From contig JBAIAC010000027.1 in assembly GCA_037349315.1 (NCBI GenBank), positions 5,797,001 to 5,861,000 of the forward strand: a stretch of DNA of 64,000 nt. The letters run 5' to 3'. Shown piece after piece: positions 1 to 12,660 of this stretch. The DNA comes from Chelydra serpentina. Its lineage: Eukaryota; Chordata; Testudines; Chelydridae. A program made the position numbers and the translations under genes. Positions within the stretch are counted from its first letter, which is position 1. Each line of letters begins with the position of its first letter. A model generated the notes under the pieces. It searched no databases, was not told where the DNA came from, and saw nothing but the letters and a program-made list of their open reading frames with translations.

Positions 1-2569
1 CAAACCTACAGTAATCTGGAGTTCAAATCATTTCAAATTTCATACCAGATTGAAGTTTAGTTTGTGTACTCTAGTATAACAAGCTATTGTAACATGTATA
101 GTGGAAAATAGGAAGTACACAGTCATTAAACATCTGGGGCCAAATTTTGCAAACATAGCTTTCATCTGGGCACAATCATTTGTGCATATAAATGACAGGC
201 CTTGCCTCTCTAAAACACACTTATGAGCACAAATCAAGAATGAATGGGTTTGCACATGCACAGTAGTTACTCTTTAAAACCTTTCCCACTGCCATAGGGA
301 TGGATTTTGACTCAGGAGCAGACCAGGGACCATACTATGACTCAGAGTCACAATATGGCCCCTGGTTTTCCCTTTGCTCCAGGAATAAGTAACCTGTACC
401 CATCCTATACTGTAGATTACTTCAGTACTTTAGATTACTCCCTACTATCCTTCCCCTCAGATCACCCATTCCCGATCCACCTGAGCAGGAGAATTAGAGG
501 CCCCATGTATGTACGCTGCTCTCCCCACTGTGACCCACAAGATGTATAGTGTATTCAAGACAGTCGTGTGTTGCACAGGTGCTTAACACAAACAACTGTT
601 GCTCTTAGGTAACTTTAAAAAAAAAACACCCTACATATTTACTGTACCTCTTAGATATTCCCTACAAGAGATACAGGGTTAAGGTTACAGCAAATACTGA
701 GGTAATATTATTTTAAGGCACAATGGGGAAGAGGACATTATAAATTCTATCCTTTGTACATGCAACTGCTAGTGCAAGAAAAATGTCCAGCTAAAGTGCA
801 TCCAAATTAACTTCAAACAAAAAGGTTTGGAGGGGGAAAAAGCCACATAAAAGTCTTCCCATTATTTCAGTTGCACACACACAATTTACAATTTTAAATG
901 GATTACAATAGACTCTAAAGTCAGGCGAAGACATGGAAAATTTACTCATAATTAATTTCCAAAGGCATACATCTACCCTTGGTCCATGGGCAAACTCAAC
1001 TGATAACAATATGTGGGAGATGTGTGCACAATGACCCTTTAATCTGATTTCAAAGTGTTTTCTTTGCAGTTTCAGTTATATTTAGAATGGATGGAGGCAG
1101 GAAGAGAAATGAACAAATCACATACACCTCAGCTGATTCTTCATAAGTACAACTTCTTTTAAGATTAAGCTACACATTTCAGGTGATCTACATGACTTTA
1201 TTACTGTTGATATTCATGGTATTAGTTGTATCATGTTATGCACAATGAATAAAAATCAAGAGCCAATATACAAGTTCTTGTACAGGTCTCCTTGATGCAA
1301 CTTTTCATTCAATTCAACAGGTAAGATTTTTTCAGACCTTACAGAATTTCTCTCACCTGCACTAGGTAGGTTTATGTACTAGGCTCCATGCTCCCCAGAG
1401 TTTATCAATGCAAGTTTGCCAAGTAGTTGAATTCTAATGGCTCTTGATCAATCTTTGTAGCATAATTATGGTGAATGCATGTTCCTAAATGCTTTCTTCC
1501 ATCACACAATTATGATTGTTGGCTCACTGGCTGATACAGTCATAAAGTGAAGTAAAGATTAGATTTCCCCTTTTGGAAAATACAATCTTTGAAATCTTAA
1601 ATGGTAGTATACTCTGTATGTAAATAAGGACAACTACATTTCTCTGTAACAGACTAAAAGCCTTGTTCCTGTAGACTTGTTTAAAAAGGAATTTGAAGCA
1701 CTCACAAATATCTCCTTTCTTTTTCTCTGGATGAAAAGCTCATCCCCAATTGCAAACAAACAAAACATTTTCCATGTTTTGAATGTTCCTCTGATTGTTA
1801 TATGCACAAAGATAATATAATTATGTAGAGAAATTCTGTAACCCAACATAAATTTATTGTGCCACATTCATTGGCTTATAGAAGTATTTAATGATTCATT
1901 ATTTATATAAAAAAAGTGTACTAGGTATTTTACAGACATAAAAGACTTGATCCCCGTACCACACAGTTTATAATCTAAAGGGAATATCTAAGTAGGAGAT
2001 GAAGTTCTAAGGAGCTTTGGCGACTACCTATATTTTTTAATTACTCTTTAAATTCCATTGGTCTGGTAGACTGCACCCTTGGCTACCTGTTTTTTTAAAC
2101 TCTAAAAGTAACAATCTGTAATCAGGCTTCAATGTTTCTCTCAATTCTGTTACAAGATAGGTAATTTTCCCTGTGCTTGACTCTAGTTTCCTTTTCTAAA
2201 TGATTGCAAAAAAAGGGGGAAACACTTCCTGGGCACAGCTAGAATGTACTGTACCACTTACAACGTGTTTATGTTGGATTGGTGTGGAACTAAAACTTAA
2301 GATACTTAGGGTGTGCAGCAAACTATCAATTCTCTACCAATAAGCAATAAATACTTTCTTTCCTGTATTAAAAAATAATTTCAGTTGCAAAGACCTACTG
2401 TGAAATCCATCTGATGGCCATCTTTAAAGAATTATGGAAGAGGTAACTATTTCTATAATTCACTGACTTCAAAAGTATGTTTGACATTATTGTCGGGAAA
2501 ATTATGTTAACCATGGATTAGTGTTACAATCAAAGTATGTAGTGAGAAGTCAAGAGGCTTAATAGTAAA

Positions 2570-2661
2570 TTTTCAAAGCGGTGCGGAGGGATTTACCCGT
2601 TTGACTCCCATTAACGTCAATAGGAGTCACGCGGCTAAATCCCTGTACACCGCTTTGAAAA
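2570..2661. repeat. 92-bp near-perfect palindromic repeat
   Basis: Two 46-bp arms with almost no loop. The outer 14 bp pair perfectly (ttttcaaagcggtg at 2570-2583 with its complement at 2648-2661). Further in, agggattta pairs with taaatccct and tgactcc with ggagtca. The centre is cattaacgtcaata. By eye about 38 of 46 positions pair. It looks like a short fold-back or MITE-like repeat, GC-richer than its surroundings. Confidence 0.85.
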
Positions 2662-3189
2662 CTGACCCCTCAGTGTTGATGGACCCCTCTCTAAGAAGTT
2701 CCAGATGACCATGTAAGAACAGCAAAGAAATGTTTCAGCATGTGCCCTTGTTCATTATTGTTGTTTGTACACATCTGAAAGATTTTAATCCTTATACACA
2801 GTGCTGTTTCCAGCATTTAGCATTTGAAAAGCAGATTGGGATGGGGAAATATTTACCACGTTGATGTGGCCACGTATACATCCCTGCATGTATATACTGC
2901 CCCAATAACTCTTATGCACTTTGAGAATTTAACTTGAATTTAGTGTGTTTTTGTCCACTTTTACTGGATTACATAAACGTTTATCAAGGCTAAACATGTT
3001 ACACATTCTGCCATTGAAGAGCTGCACTTCCATGTAAGACAACTTCTGTGAAATGACACCTGCCCTGTTTCTACCTATCCTGCTCAGACCTATCCTCAGC
3101 AAAAGAATAGAATTTCCTTCCTTGTACCACTTAACTTTGCTCTTATCAGTAAAAGTGAAAAGCAGATTTGTGGTCGGGTTGCCTGCTCC

Positions 3190-4105
3190 AGGGCAGTAAT
3201 GTCTAGTGGTCGGCCCATCCCACCACACGGCATGGTCCTTTAAGACTTTGAAAGGTCCTATCATACACACACACAGAGATCTGGCAGATATTGGGAGAGA
3301 GGAAATGGTTCCAGGAGTAAGAAATGTTCGGGAAAAAAAATCCCATTACTGTTTCTTTAAGGGTTCATGGCCTGGAGCCTTGCAGAGAGAGGGGGGAAAA
3401 GTTCCCCTTTCCTCCTAGCCAATTGGGAATGAGCTGAGAGGAGAGGACTAGCATAAAAGCTGACTCCCTTCTCATAGCAGGGCAGATATCAGCAGGAACC
3501 CTGCGCCTCAGAGGACTAATTAGGGGGGAAAGCGCCAGCTGAGGAAAAATCTGACTAAGGCCCTACAGTGGGCTAAATGACAACTCACCTGAGGGAGGAG
3601 AGCTGGAGACTCCTGGTTTAAGGAGAGGGATAATAATTGTTTCAATTACCCATCTCCAGGTGGAGGACAGGGTCTTCTGGCAGCAGGAGAGACAGAGTGT
3701 CTGTTTCATTACAGTGTATCCTGTTCCAGAAGGAAAGCTGGGACTCCTGGCCTAAAGAGGGAGGTAACATCTGCCCGAACTAAGCAGCTCCAGGAGGAGG
3801 GTTGGGCTCCTGCTATACAGAGAGGTCACCCTGAGGGGACCGGAAAGAGAACTCAGAGGGCAGATTGCAGAGGAACTCTGACAGCCAGGAGAACCTTTGT
3901 TTTTTGGGGACTTTTGTTATGGACTCTTTTATATGAGCTTTTATAATAAATCAGCCCCAAGCAGCATATTACTGAGTTAAGAGGGCAGGAAGTGGAGTAA
4001 TTGACTTCCTGAGAGGGGAAACTGAGGCCTGGCCCAACTGCAGTGCCATGCCCGATTGAAAGGAGGCATGCCAAGGTGACCTCCATGCCATCACAAGGTT
4101 AGAGA
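3190..4105 (+). repeat. LTR-like block with degenerate ~65-bp tandem units
   Basis: A GC-richer, purine-rich block within AT-rich intron. It has a TATA-like agcataaaagc at about 3450 and an AATAAA at about 3945. Between them are four degenerate units starting near 3601, 3664, 3734 and 3798. Each has the pattern ctcc-agg-gg-agg followed by a ggg(a)ctcctgg core and a purine run. TATA, internal repeats and a polyadenylation signal suggest a retroviral or Gypsy-type LTR, but I could not define TG...CA ends or a target duplication. An old satellite-like or gene-derived repeat is the alternative. Confidence 0.35.
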
Positions 4106-6106
4106 GTTAGGGAAATGTAGTTTCCCCTCACACAAAACACAAACTAACATTGCCACTTAAACTTTTGAATGTAAGGAGAGGTGATTTCGACTACAACACA
4201 AACAGTTATGTCCGGACAAGAAAGCACTAGTCTTTATGCCCTCATGGTTAATGAAGCAAACATGAAAATACTAATTCTCTGAAAATGACCGCGTACCAAG
4301 CTTTATTCCACACTTTTTGTGATTAATATCATGGACATTCACCAAAAGTATATAGAACATACTTGTTCAACAACCCATAGTTGGCTGTGTCTTGTCGATA
4401 CAAAACAATTCAAGTAAAAAGGGAAATCAGGTAAATGAGGAAGAAATAAAATGCGTTTTGAAAATTTTATTACACTTGTTAAACACGTGGTTTACACAGT
4501 AAAAAAAACTTATCCAACAGTTTGTAATGAATCCAGGGTTAATCAGAGTGAAACAAGTAAAATTATAATTTGTGAAAATGGTAGAGCAAATCCCTTTTAC
4601 CATCTCCCGTCATTTCAAAGAGAAAACAAAAAGGCAAAAGCCTCAATTCATTTTGTATTTTACATTAAGAAACAATTATCAGGGCACCCGTCTCCACTCT
4701 CATCAGCACTACAGATGTCTACACACATTAGCACATTGCACATGGGATAAAAATGGAATAACCAAGACATACCTACAGTGTAGATCCAAAGGAGAATTTT
4801 GCTTTACACTACAATAAACTAGATAATTAAATAATTCCAAATGGCTTGTGACCCAAATATGTTCAGAGTAAAGAGAGAATATGATGAACTTCAAGATGCA
4901 AAGTGCTGTTCTAAGCAGATAAAGGAAAACTAAGCAACCTGTCTTCCCCTTCCCTGAAGCCTCTTGTTACAGTGACAACGTTAACTACGGCAGATTAGGT
5001 TTGTTAGTTGTGGAAGAGCATGTAGAGTGTTATACAGCTCTCTTGTGCTACAATCACTACTCTTGGTGGTAGGTGCTGGCTCTGAGACACCTATAAAAGG
5101 ATAAAGTGAAATGAAGAGGAGGAGAGAAACGTGACCATGACTAATGCTTACATACCACTGAGAGAAAAATAAATGTTGTGGCAGAGATCAACAGAAGATA
5201 GAAGCCAGGAAACAATAACAACGTATTATACCTGTGGGCAGAGGCTCTTTAATCTCTGACTGCGTAGGAGGAGGCTGGGTTATAATCAAGAAAATGCTCA
5301 GTATGTTATCAACTACTACAGAAGGTCTGAAACAAACCAAAGCCAACCCAACTATCAATTTTCTGAGGAGCAGTGTGTCTGGGTTCTGCTTAATCTGGAA
5401 ATTTAAAAAATGTAGTTGTAAAAAACAAAACCAAAAATCTTAGAAATCCATTACAGTCTTAAAAATAAGCGTAAACAAATTTCCAAAAATTAGATGTCTT
5501 TTGAAATCACTTTAATTTTGCTAAAATATTTATTTTTAAAAAAAGACAATAATATATTTATTTCCACTATTATTATTAGTGTTATTTGTATTATGGTGGC
5601 AACAGGATACGCCAATCAGGATCAGAAGCCTCACTGAGCTGAGTTACAAAAAACACCCTCTCCAGATTTCAGAGGAATTATAAAACTAATTCCAGAATGA
5701 CTTGTATTTTTAAACTGCTTCTGAATAATTCAAAATCTTTCCAAGCTAAAGGACTAGCCTTTGGAAAGAAGCTTTACTTTAAACTGGCTTGTAGCTACAG
5801 CGAGTCATCTTGAAAAGTATGTTGCATTCCTTAATTATGCTGCAGAAATGAAGTATAATTTCAAGAAAAGAATACAACACTAGCTAAAGGCAATGTTTCT
5901 CAGCAAACACAAGCATAACATCAAAGGGAGAATCCAGAAAATATGAATATTTAATTTTCCACTGTGACTGTAAAGGTTAAGTATATATCTAGCTGGGTAA
6001 GTACGTATCATCCAAGCTGTTGATTATTTTTTAAAGTGCCAAAACACTGATGTGATGCGATTCCCTACCTTCAAAGAGTTTACTGGGGAAACTACCACAA
6101 GGTTAA

Positions 6107-7260
6107 CTATGATACCGTAGCTGCTGCTTCTTTTGCCCCTCCAACACAATCACAGGTTTCTCCAGTGGCGGGCACATGATATGGCCCCCTCTGTACGCCT
6201 GGCGAGATCTTCCATGGTGCACGGTTCCTCAAGGAGTCGACAGAGCAACAGACATTCCATGGTCTGTATTTCAGAACAGTCACACATATCTGGGTTGTTA
6301 GAATAGCCCCACTTTCACATATTGACTTTTGACTTGGCAACTCTTGTTCAGAGGCGATTTAAACATCTCGACAGTGACCAATCCTTCTCTGTGGGAAGGT
6401 GTTCGGCAACATTGATGTGCATTTTGATGTCCTTGTTGGGTATTTTGAGCCGTGTACACCACATTTCCAATCATGTAGCCTTTGGTGATTTTTTAAAGCA
6501 GTTCTGTTGCAGGGAGGGAGCTTTTCAACGATTTCAGGCAGCTAACTACTGCAGTGTGGCTATGTAACAGATGTCTGGTATCTCTGACCTGTCGTAATCA
6601 TTCCATTTTGCATGTGACTGTCTCCTAGTATCTGGTGGAGCGATTCCAGCAAGCACATAAAGGCTATTCAGGTTTGTTGGTTTTAGACATCCTGTGACGT
6701 AGCAGCAGCTGTCATTCAGCACAGGGTCCAGCTTCTTTGTGTGAACCAATCTTTCCCACACCAGACATGCAAATCCGGCCACCAAATAATGGCCACCAAA
6801 TAACAAAATGCAAGAGGGGTAGCTCTTAGAGTTGCTGGGTTAGTTCCCCATTTTGAATCTGCAAGCTTCCCCAGTATGTTGTCCAGGGTGCTAACTTTGC
6901 CTTTTGCCTTCTCCATGTGTGCCTTGAAGGAGAAAGTGAAGTCTAGCATCACTCCAAGGTAAACAAGATTCCAGCAGTTGGCAAGTGACATCCCATTCCA
7001 GATGATGTTGAGTTGTCTATTGGCTTCACGATTCCAAAGATGGAAGAGACCCACTTGTGTTTTGGGTGGGTTGGTGTGCAATTGGTTCTTGGTGTAATAG
7101 ACTGAGAGCCCAGACAGCACCGATGTTAACAGAACTTTGATGTGGGTGATATCCTTGGCTTGGCCAGCAATGCATAGGTTGGTGGCATAGATAAAACTTT
7201 CCTCCAATTTTTCAGCTGGGGTGAAGTCATGACAGGCAAAGTCATTCACATGGAGCAAGT
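6107..7260 (-). pseudogene. Dead non-LTR retrotransposon reverse transcriptase (C-terminal half)
   Basis: Minus-strand remains of a LINE reverse transcriptase. An open stretch at 7258-6716 includes YATNLCIAGQAKDITHIKVL, YYTKNQLHTNPPKTQVGLFH and LVYLGVMLDFTFSFKAHMEK. A second frame at 6806-6546 continues with VHTKKLDPVLNDSCC and LNSLYVLAGIAPPDTRRQ. These are the usual RT order: catalytic loop, N-P-x-KT, YLGV-LD, then a terminal conserved region. The YADD box is degraded to YATN at 7189-7178, so both catalytic aspartates are lost, and frameshifts break the frame. Clade not assigned (Jockey/CR1-like group likely). It is an old passenger in the BCAS3 intron, antisense to neither gene nor exon. 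Confidence 0.85.
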
Positions 7261-7452
7261 CCTCTGACAGGTCCTGCCAGATTTACAAAAGGACTGATTC
7301 TCCCTTCATTCAACAGAGATTAAACAGTCTCCTCTACTTGCCTTCATGTGGAAGATCTTCAACAAGTCAATTCCACAATATTCTGCTGAGAATGGCTTTG
7401 ATTTCTCATAGGTCATGTGTACACAACAGGGCTAGAGTTTGTGAATCACTTA

Positions 7453-7748
7453 GGGCTGGTCTACACTAACCCCCCAATTCGAACTAAGATACGCAACTTC
7501 AGCTACGTGAATAACGTAGCTGAAGTCGAACTCTCTTAGTTCGAATGAAAAAGCACTTACCCGGGGTCCACACGCGGCGCGCAGGCTCCCCCGTCGACTC
7601 CGCCTACTCCGTTCGTCGAGCTGGATTACCAGCGTCGACGGCGGAGCACTTCCTGGTTCGATTTATCGCGTCTAGACAAGACGCGATAAATCGAACCCAG
7701 AAGATCGATCCAGCGCCTCCGACAGGACGCGTGAGTATAGACGTACCC
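7453..7748 (+). mobile_element. Harbinger-type MITE, copy A (296 bp)
   Basis: Begins gggctggtctacact and ends agtatagacgtaccc, imperfect terminal inverted repeats, flanked by TTA on both sides (7450-7452 and 7749-7751). The TTA duplication is the hallmark of PIF/Harbinger elements. Inside are two hairpins: 13-bp arms at 7496-7508/7514-7526 and perfect 18-bp arms at 7656-7673/7679-7696 with a 5-base loop. It is unusually CpG-rich for this intron. Same length as copy B and about 97% identical. The open frame through it is a by-product, not a gene. Confidence 0.88.
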
Positions 7749-8034
7749 TTAGACACTGAGAATATTAAACCTGTAATTTTCATTTGTCATAATGTTATGG
7801 GTAGTCTGTGCCCGTACTAGGGGAACACAGCTGAAAAGCCAACAGACAGTTGCCTTTGAAACTCTGCATGCAGTCAGGAGGCTTAAAGAGGTGTCACAGA
7901 GCCAGAGACTAACTGCATTGGTGGAGGCATAGCTACAAGATGGTCCAATTTGTTGTCTGAGAATGAGCTTCAGTTTGGTCACCATTATATTTACGATTTG
8001 TATTGCAATATAAGAGGCTCCCAAGATAGACAAG

Positions 8035-8150
8035 AGGGAAAACAGAGGCACAGAGTGGTGAAGTGACTTACTTCTCAAGGTCACAGCAGTTTAGTGGCAG
8101 CACAGCTGTGTCCTGAGTCCCAGTCCAGTGCCCTATTCAACAGACCATAC
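8035..8150 (-). repeat. MIR-like SINE relic
   Basis: Contains aaacagaggcacagagtggt, gaagtgacttactt and aaggtcacagcagtttagtg, the diagnostic antisense MIR order, followed by gagtcccagtccagtgccct from the tRNA-related head. Confidence 0.75.
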
Positions 8151-10139
8151 TGGTGGGACATTGACTGGATGAATGGCTTGCAGTCTGGTAAGAGATAACT
8201 GGATCCTGAAGTGCAGCCATTTGAGATAACAGGTCAGGTATTCATTTGGCAAGGACTATCTGCACCTTTGGCATGTTGGCCAATGTCAATAAAGTTGAAG
8301 TCTGGTTTTTCATTGCATCATAGCACATTTTCACAGACAATGTTCAATATAGCTGTAACCTTTTGCATGTCACCTGTAAACCTGCATTTAAACAAGGGCC
8401 ACTTGAAAGAGCTGTAAAGGGACCGCTGAAGTGTAACAACATAGCTATAAAATGTCATAACAGGGTAAAAACCTCCTCTCAATATACAGCGATTCACCCC
8501 CTTACTGTTAATGGAAAACAGAAGACAAAACCTCTTTATTCATGATGAGAACATACCCTTGAAGGCAAAATTCTCCTTTCAAGTCTGTACTCTTATTCCC
8601 AGTACCATCCTCTATTGCATAATATGCACCAATTTCACGTGTGGAATTCCCAGGCTCACGAGTGGAATGTGCGAAAGGAGTGCAAAATAGGCAATACATT
8701 TCTGAAAGTGGCTCAGAGAGAAGAATTTTGCCGCTGGTGTTTAACTTGCATTTGAGAGAGGAGGAAGTATAAATGTGATACCACAGAGACTCCCGCCTAC
8801 CTACTAGATTGTGTTATCACTTAGCTTAACCAAACAGTTAAATAGAGTTAACACAATCCTTTTAGAGACAATACTTAGTGAACACTTAGCAAGTCAGATT
8901 TGAGATCCTTGGATGAAAGGCACTAAAAGTGAAATGCACAACAGTTGGTCCACAGGTGAGCAAAGATATACTATACAGGCCAAAGTCAATGCCAGCTGTA
9001 AATCTGGGCCTAAATGTTTATACGGTGTGTCTTACAGAGTTTACAAAACTAATTCTCAGTAGCTTCACGCATACCTTAAGCACAAATTACTTTACAGAAA
9101 TAATAAAAATCAGTCCAGTATAGTAGGAGGTCAAAGAATTTGAGTGGCGCGACCTGGCTCATGCCTTTGAGTTCTAGAGTTAGGGTCATATAAAGCAAAC
9201 AGCATCCCGTGATGAACAATGAATGAAACAGTACCAGCGTCAACGGTTCCACTCAGGCTTCTGCCCACCTATGGAATAAATACATTTCCAGAAGTGGTTG
9301 TCATGAGATAAGTAAACACTGCATCATTTCTTTTAACACAACAGAAATGGTCTTTTGATTATTCAGAAGTCAATTAGTAAGAACTGCCTCTAAAGCCTGC
9401 TATTAGAGATTTAATAGCAATGAGGTGCAAGTACACTTACCAGCAACACTACAATCAAGTAGAGATTTTTGCTTTAACAAAATCTATATTTATATGATTA
9501 CATTTCCTATGGTTGAGGGCAGCTGTAATTAATGGATTTCCCTCCTTCCCCTAATGTAGCCATTTGTCAATTTAAACACAGAATGTCCAATCAATTTTGA
9601 TGTATTTAGTAAGCAATTTGTCAAAAAGTGCTGCAGAGCAGTTAATATATTAATTCTTGTCAGAGGCGTTCTTCTGACAACTGCAGGGCCTCTCCATAAA
9701 ACTGTTCTTGATGAGCCTAAACTGTTACCCGGAACCTGAAGGTGACCCTTGCCATGGTAGCAAGAGAGAAATTATACAAAACTATACAGGAGAGGAAACT
9801 TTATGTATGGTCCAAGTTTGCTTCAATTTGAATATATTCATTTTAGTCTATTTTTGTTCTGATTTAGAGTAAATCTTGTTCTTAAATGTGTTAGGCCCAG
9901 ATGTGTCAAACGTCTGAAGGTATTTTTAGACCATCCTTCCACAATAATAGATAACTAGATTAAAAAAAAAAAAAAAGATCCAGTTTCAGTTTTCATAAGA
10001 TTTACTGTGGACTTATCAATGGAGTGGATACAATATTTTATTAAAATACATTTTTAAGGAGGAAATTGCTAGTCATTGGGGAAATTCATAAATTCCCTAC
10101 TTTAAAAGGACCCCAACAAGAATCATTATGGTGTTTGAT

Positions 10140-10335
10140 TTACACAGCACAGTCACAAGATAAGTTATACAGCACTGTACATGTTCAAAACATTTTACAA
10201 ACACTTCACATCCCTTGTGAGGTGGGTGGTGTAAACATCACCCCATTTTACAGAACTCAAAGAGGGGAAGCAATTTGCCCCAAGTCACCCAGTGAGTCAT
10301 GTGGCAGAACTGGGAGTAGAATTCTGGGATTAAAT
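10140..10335 (-). repeat. MIR-like SINE relic
   Basis: Contains ccccattttacagaactcaa, gaggggaagcaatttgcccc and aagtcacccagtgagtcatg, then gcagaactgggagtagaatt: the antisense MIR pattern over nearly full length. Confidence 0.8.
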
Positions 10336-10978
10336 GTCACCCCCTCTGAAGTCAAGGGGAGTTTTCCCATTGACATAACTGAGCCAGCATTTCACCCCTG
10401 GAGTTTTTGACTCCCAACCCTATACGATACTCTTGTAAGACAAGCCTAAGACTTTTTTTGAAGCTACAAAAGCATATCATGCTATCAGTTCTCAGTACAA
10501 ACTAGTGTACCTGCCTAGCAGGAAGAGCATTTCAAATAACATCTACTTTTACATGGGTCTGTCTCCTCGACGTACTTGCTAGATCACAGATGGATAATAC
10601 AGTGGAACTCCCTCTTACATTGCAGTCACTTTCTCCCGCTCCACTAGTTATAACTCCACTATAACTAGAAATGTAATTTTAACACTGTGTGTTCTGAAGG
10701 AAATGGGGAGTTGCATTCTACTTCAGTATAAATACAGCTTCCAGCTTCATTTTAATGGAATTTTCTCATCAAACAAAAGGCACAATAAACTATACAAAAT
10801 CAGGATTAAAATCATTCCGTGTTTTGAATACTTCTCTAGGGTACCTATTCTATCTCCGTCTGAATCCTTCCTGTGCCATCAAACATTGCATATGGAATGA
10901 ACAAGGCTCTGTCATCCCTGTCTATCATGGGATGCTCTTTATATGTCTTCTGCGTTCTTAAGCCCCATAGGTTTCCAC

Positions 10979-11196
10979 CAGTGGTTTTCAACCTTTCATT
11001 TGCAGACCCCTAAAATATTTCAAATGGAGGTGTGGACCCCTTTGGAAATCTTAGGCATAGTCTGTGGACTCCCAGGGATCTGCGGGTCACAGATTGAAAA
11101 CCAATGACCTATGATAACGACAACCTTTCGCGGACCCCTTAGACATAGTCTGCAGACCCCCCCGGGAGTCCACGGACCACAGGTTGAAAAACACTG
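10979..11196. mobile_element. hAT-type non-autonomous DNA transposon
   Basis: Ends cagtggttttcaacct and aggttgaaaaacactg form terminal inverted repeats with one mismatch. Inside, repeated cggaccc/gtggactccc-type words (gcagacccct, tggacccctt, gcggacccct) are typical of this non-autonomous hAT family. The 8-bp flanks are not clearly duplicated, so it is old. Confidence 0.72.
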
Positions 11197-11787
11197 GTTC
11201 TACTATAGGCCCTGGAAAACTCTCATTTACACATTCTCTTATACAATATATATATAGCAATAAAACAAATATCTGTTCACTTTGGCCCAGTCAACAACCT
11301 AGAAATCACTGTGCACAATATCATCTGTAATGCTATCAAATTCACACATAAAATTGCTCTAAAGTCTTCAGGTCAAGAACAAAAATTACCAGAAATTGAT
11401 TTAAGCGGGATTTACAGCTGAAGAAAATTCACACACTAAATAACACATAATTGCGTTGATTATAGGTGTAGTGCTGGGGCTCTGATTATCATTATTGCGG
11501 CAGGTGACTGTTGCTTGAAGATGTACAAGCAGTTCAACATGTATGCTAGTTTTATTTTTTTCGTATGCATTAACCATTGTAAAAGCACCTAGGACAATGA
11601 ATGGATGCTTTAATATAAATGGGAATAAGTAAATAGTGCAGCATCTCTTTTTTCTCCTGGCAATTCATTATGATGGCAAAATTAGAAACTAGCCATTTAC
11701 CTGTAGGTGGCTTAAAAAGGTATGTCCCTAAGCAACTTGCTAGCTGAAAAGAAAAATGAATATTAGCACTGGTTATCTGTCCTACTT

Positions 11788-11951
11788 GTCCTACTTTTTT
11801 CCCACTGCTTGCATCCGAAGAAGTGGGTATTGACCCACGAAAGCTTATGCTTCAATACGTCTGTTAGTCTATAAGGTGCCACAGGACCCTTTGTCGCTTC
11901 TGCAGATCCAGACTAACACGGCTACCCCTCTGATACTTGTGTCCTACTTTT
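11788..11951 (+). mobile_element. Reptile SINE-like retroposon with 11-bp target duplication
   Basis: Direct repeat gtcctactttt at 11788-11798 and 11941-11951 brackets the element. Its body contains gaagtgggtattgacccacg, aaagcttatgcttcaata, gttagtctataaggtgccac, aggaccctttgtcgcttctg and gactaacacggctacccctc. An 11-bp duplication of irregular sequence is expected for LINE-driven target-primed insertion. Other copies lie at 28989-29060 and, inverted, at 54598-54764. Family name not assigned. Confidence 0.82.
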
Positions 11952-12534
11952 GATAGGGTCCCCTATCAGAGGTGATCTAGGCCAAGGAACCCAGAATGAA
12001 GTTACTGCATGACTACCAAAATGGCCTGAAACACTATCACATTCATCCCACACAGTAATGCTATAAAGTAGCATAGACAATGACTGGAAAGGTGAGGGAC
12101 TAAGGAACAGGAGGTGTAGGCTTCTGACTGTAGTAAGGCTTACATAGTTCCATAGACATTTAATTGAATGCAATGTACGAGTACCTATATGCATGCAAGT
12201 ATGCCATACAAGGAGGAGGTGGCTACCTGAGTAAATCCCTTCAGCCATGCCACAAAAGAGAAAAATCACTTGTGTAAGGCTCTACCCACCAGTACCCGAA
12301 CTAAAATTATTCATTAGGAAGAAACCTGCTATAGTTTCATGGTTGCAACTAATGCATTGTCACAAAAATAAAGCACACTTCAACAGCTTGCCTCAACAGC
12401 TCATACTTATTCGCCATGTCTTAATTCCTGAGTACTAGTTAGAGGAAGCAAGCGACAGTTAGAGAACAGAAAAGGGTGAATCTTAGCTCTTCCCTGCAGA
12501 AAATCAGGTTCTTTACAGGGTAAGCTCCTCGGGT

Positions 12535-12660
12535 CATGGATTGTATCTTCCTATGTATTTGAATAGTGCCTACAGTTCGGATAGCACAACAGGGTCTTGA
12601 TCCTGACTGGTGCAGCTGGGTGCGACAGGAAATACATTGTTATTAATAATAATAATAATT
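12535..12660 (+). repeat. SINE 3' tail ending in (TAA)n
   Basis: The words gcctacagttcggatagcac, aacagggtcttgatcctgac and ggtgcagctgggtgcgac, followed by ttattaataataataataat, match the common sauropsid CORE-SINE-like tail (gcacctagcacaatggggtc pattern) with a TAA microsatellite end. Confidence 0.6.

Noticed and set aside
7545..7820. A 91-codon plus-strand frame that is also open in the inverted copy (47003-46716)
   Set aside because: It runs through the Harbinger-type MITE in both places and beyond its end into unrelated flank. The shared protein reflects shared transposon DNA, with hairpin-derived composition, not a gene.
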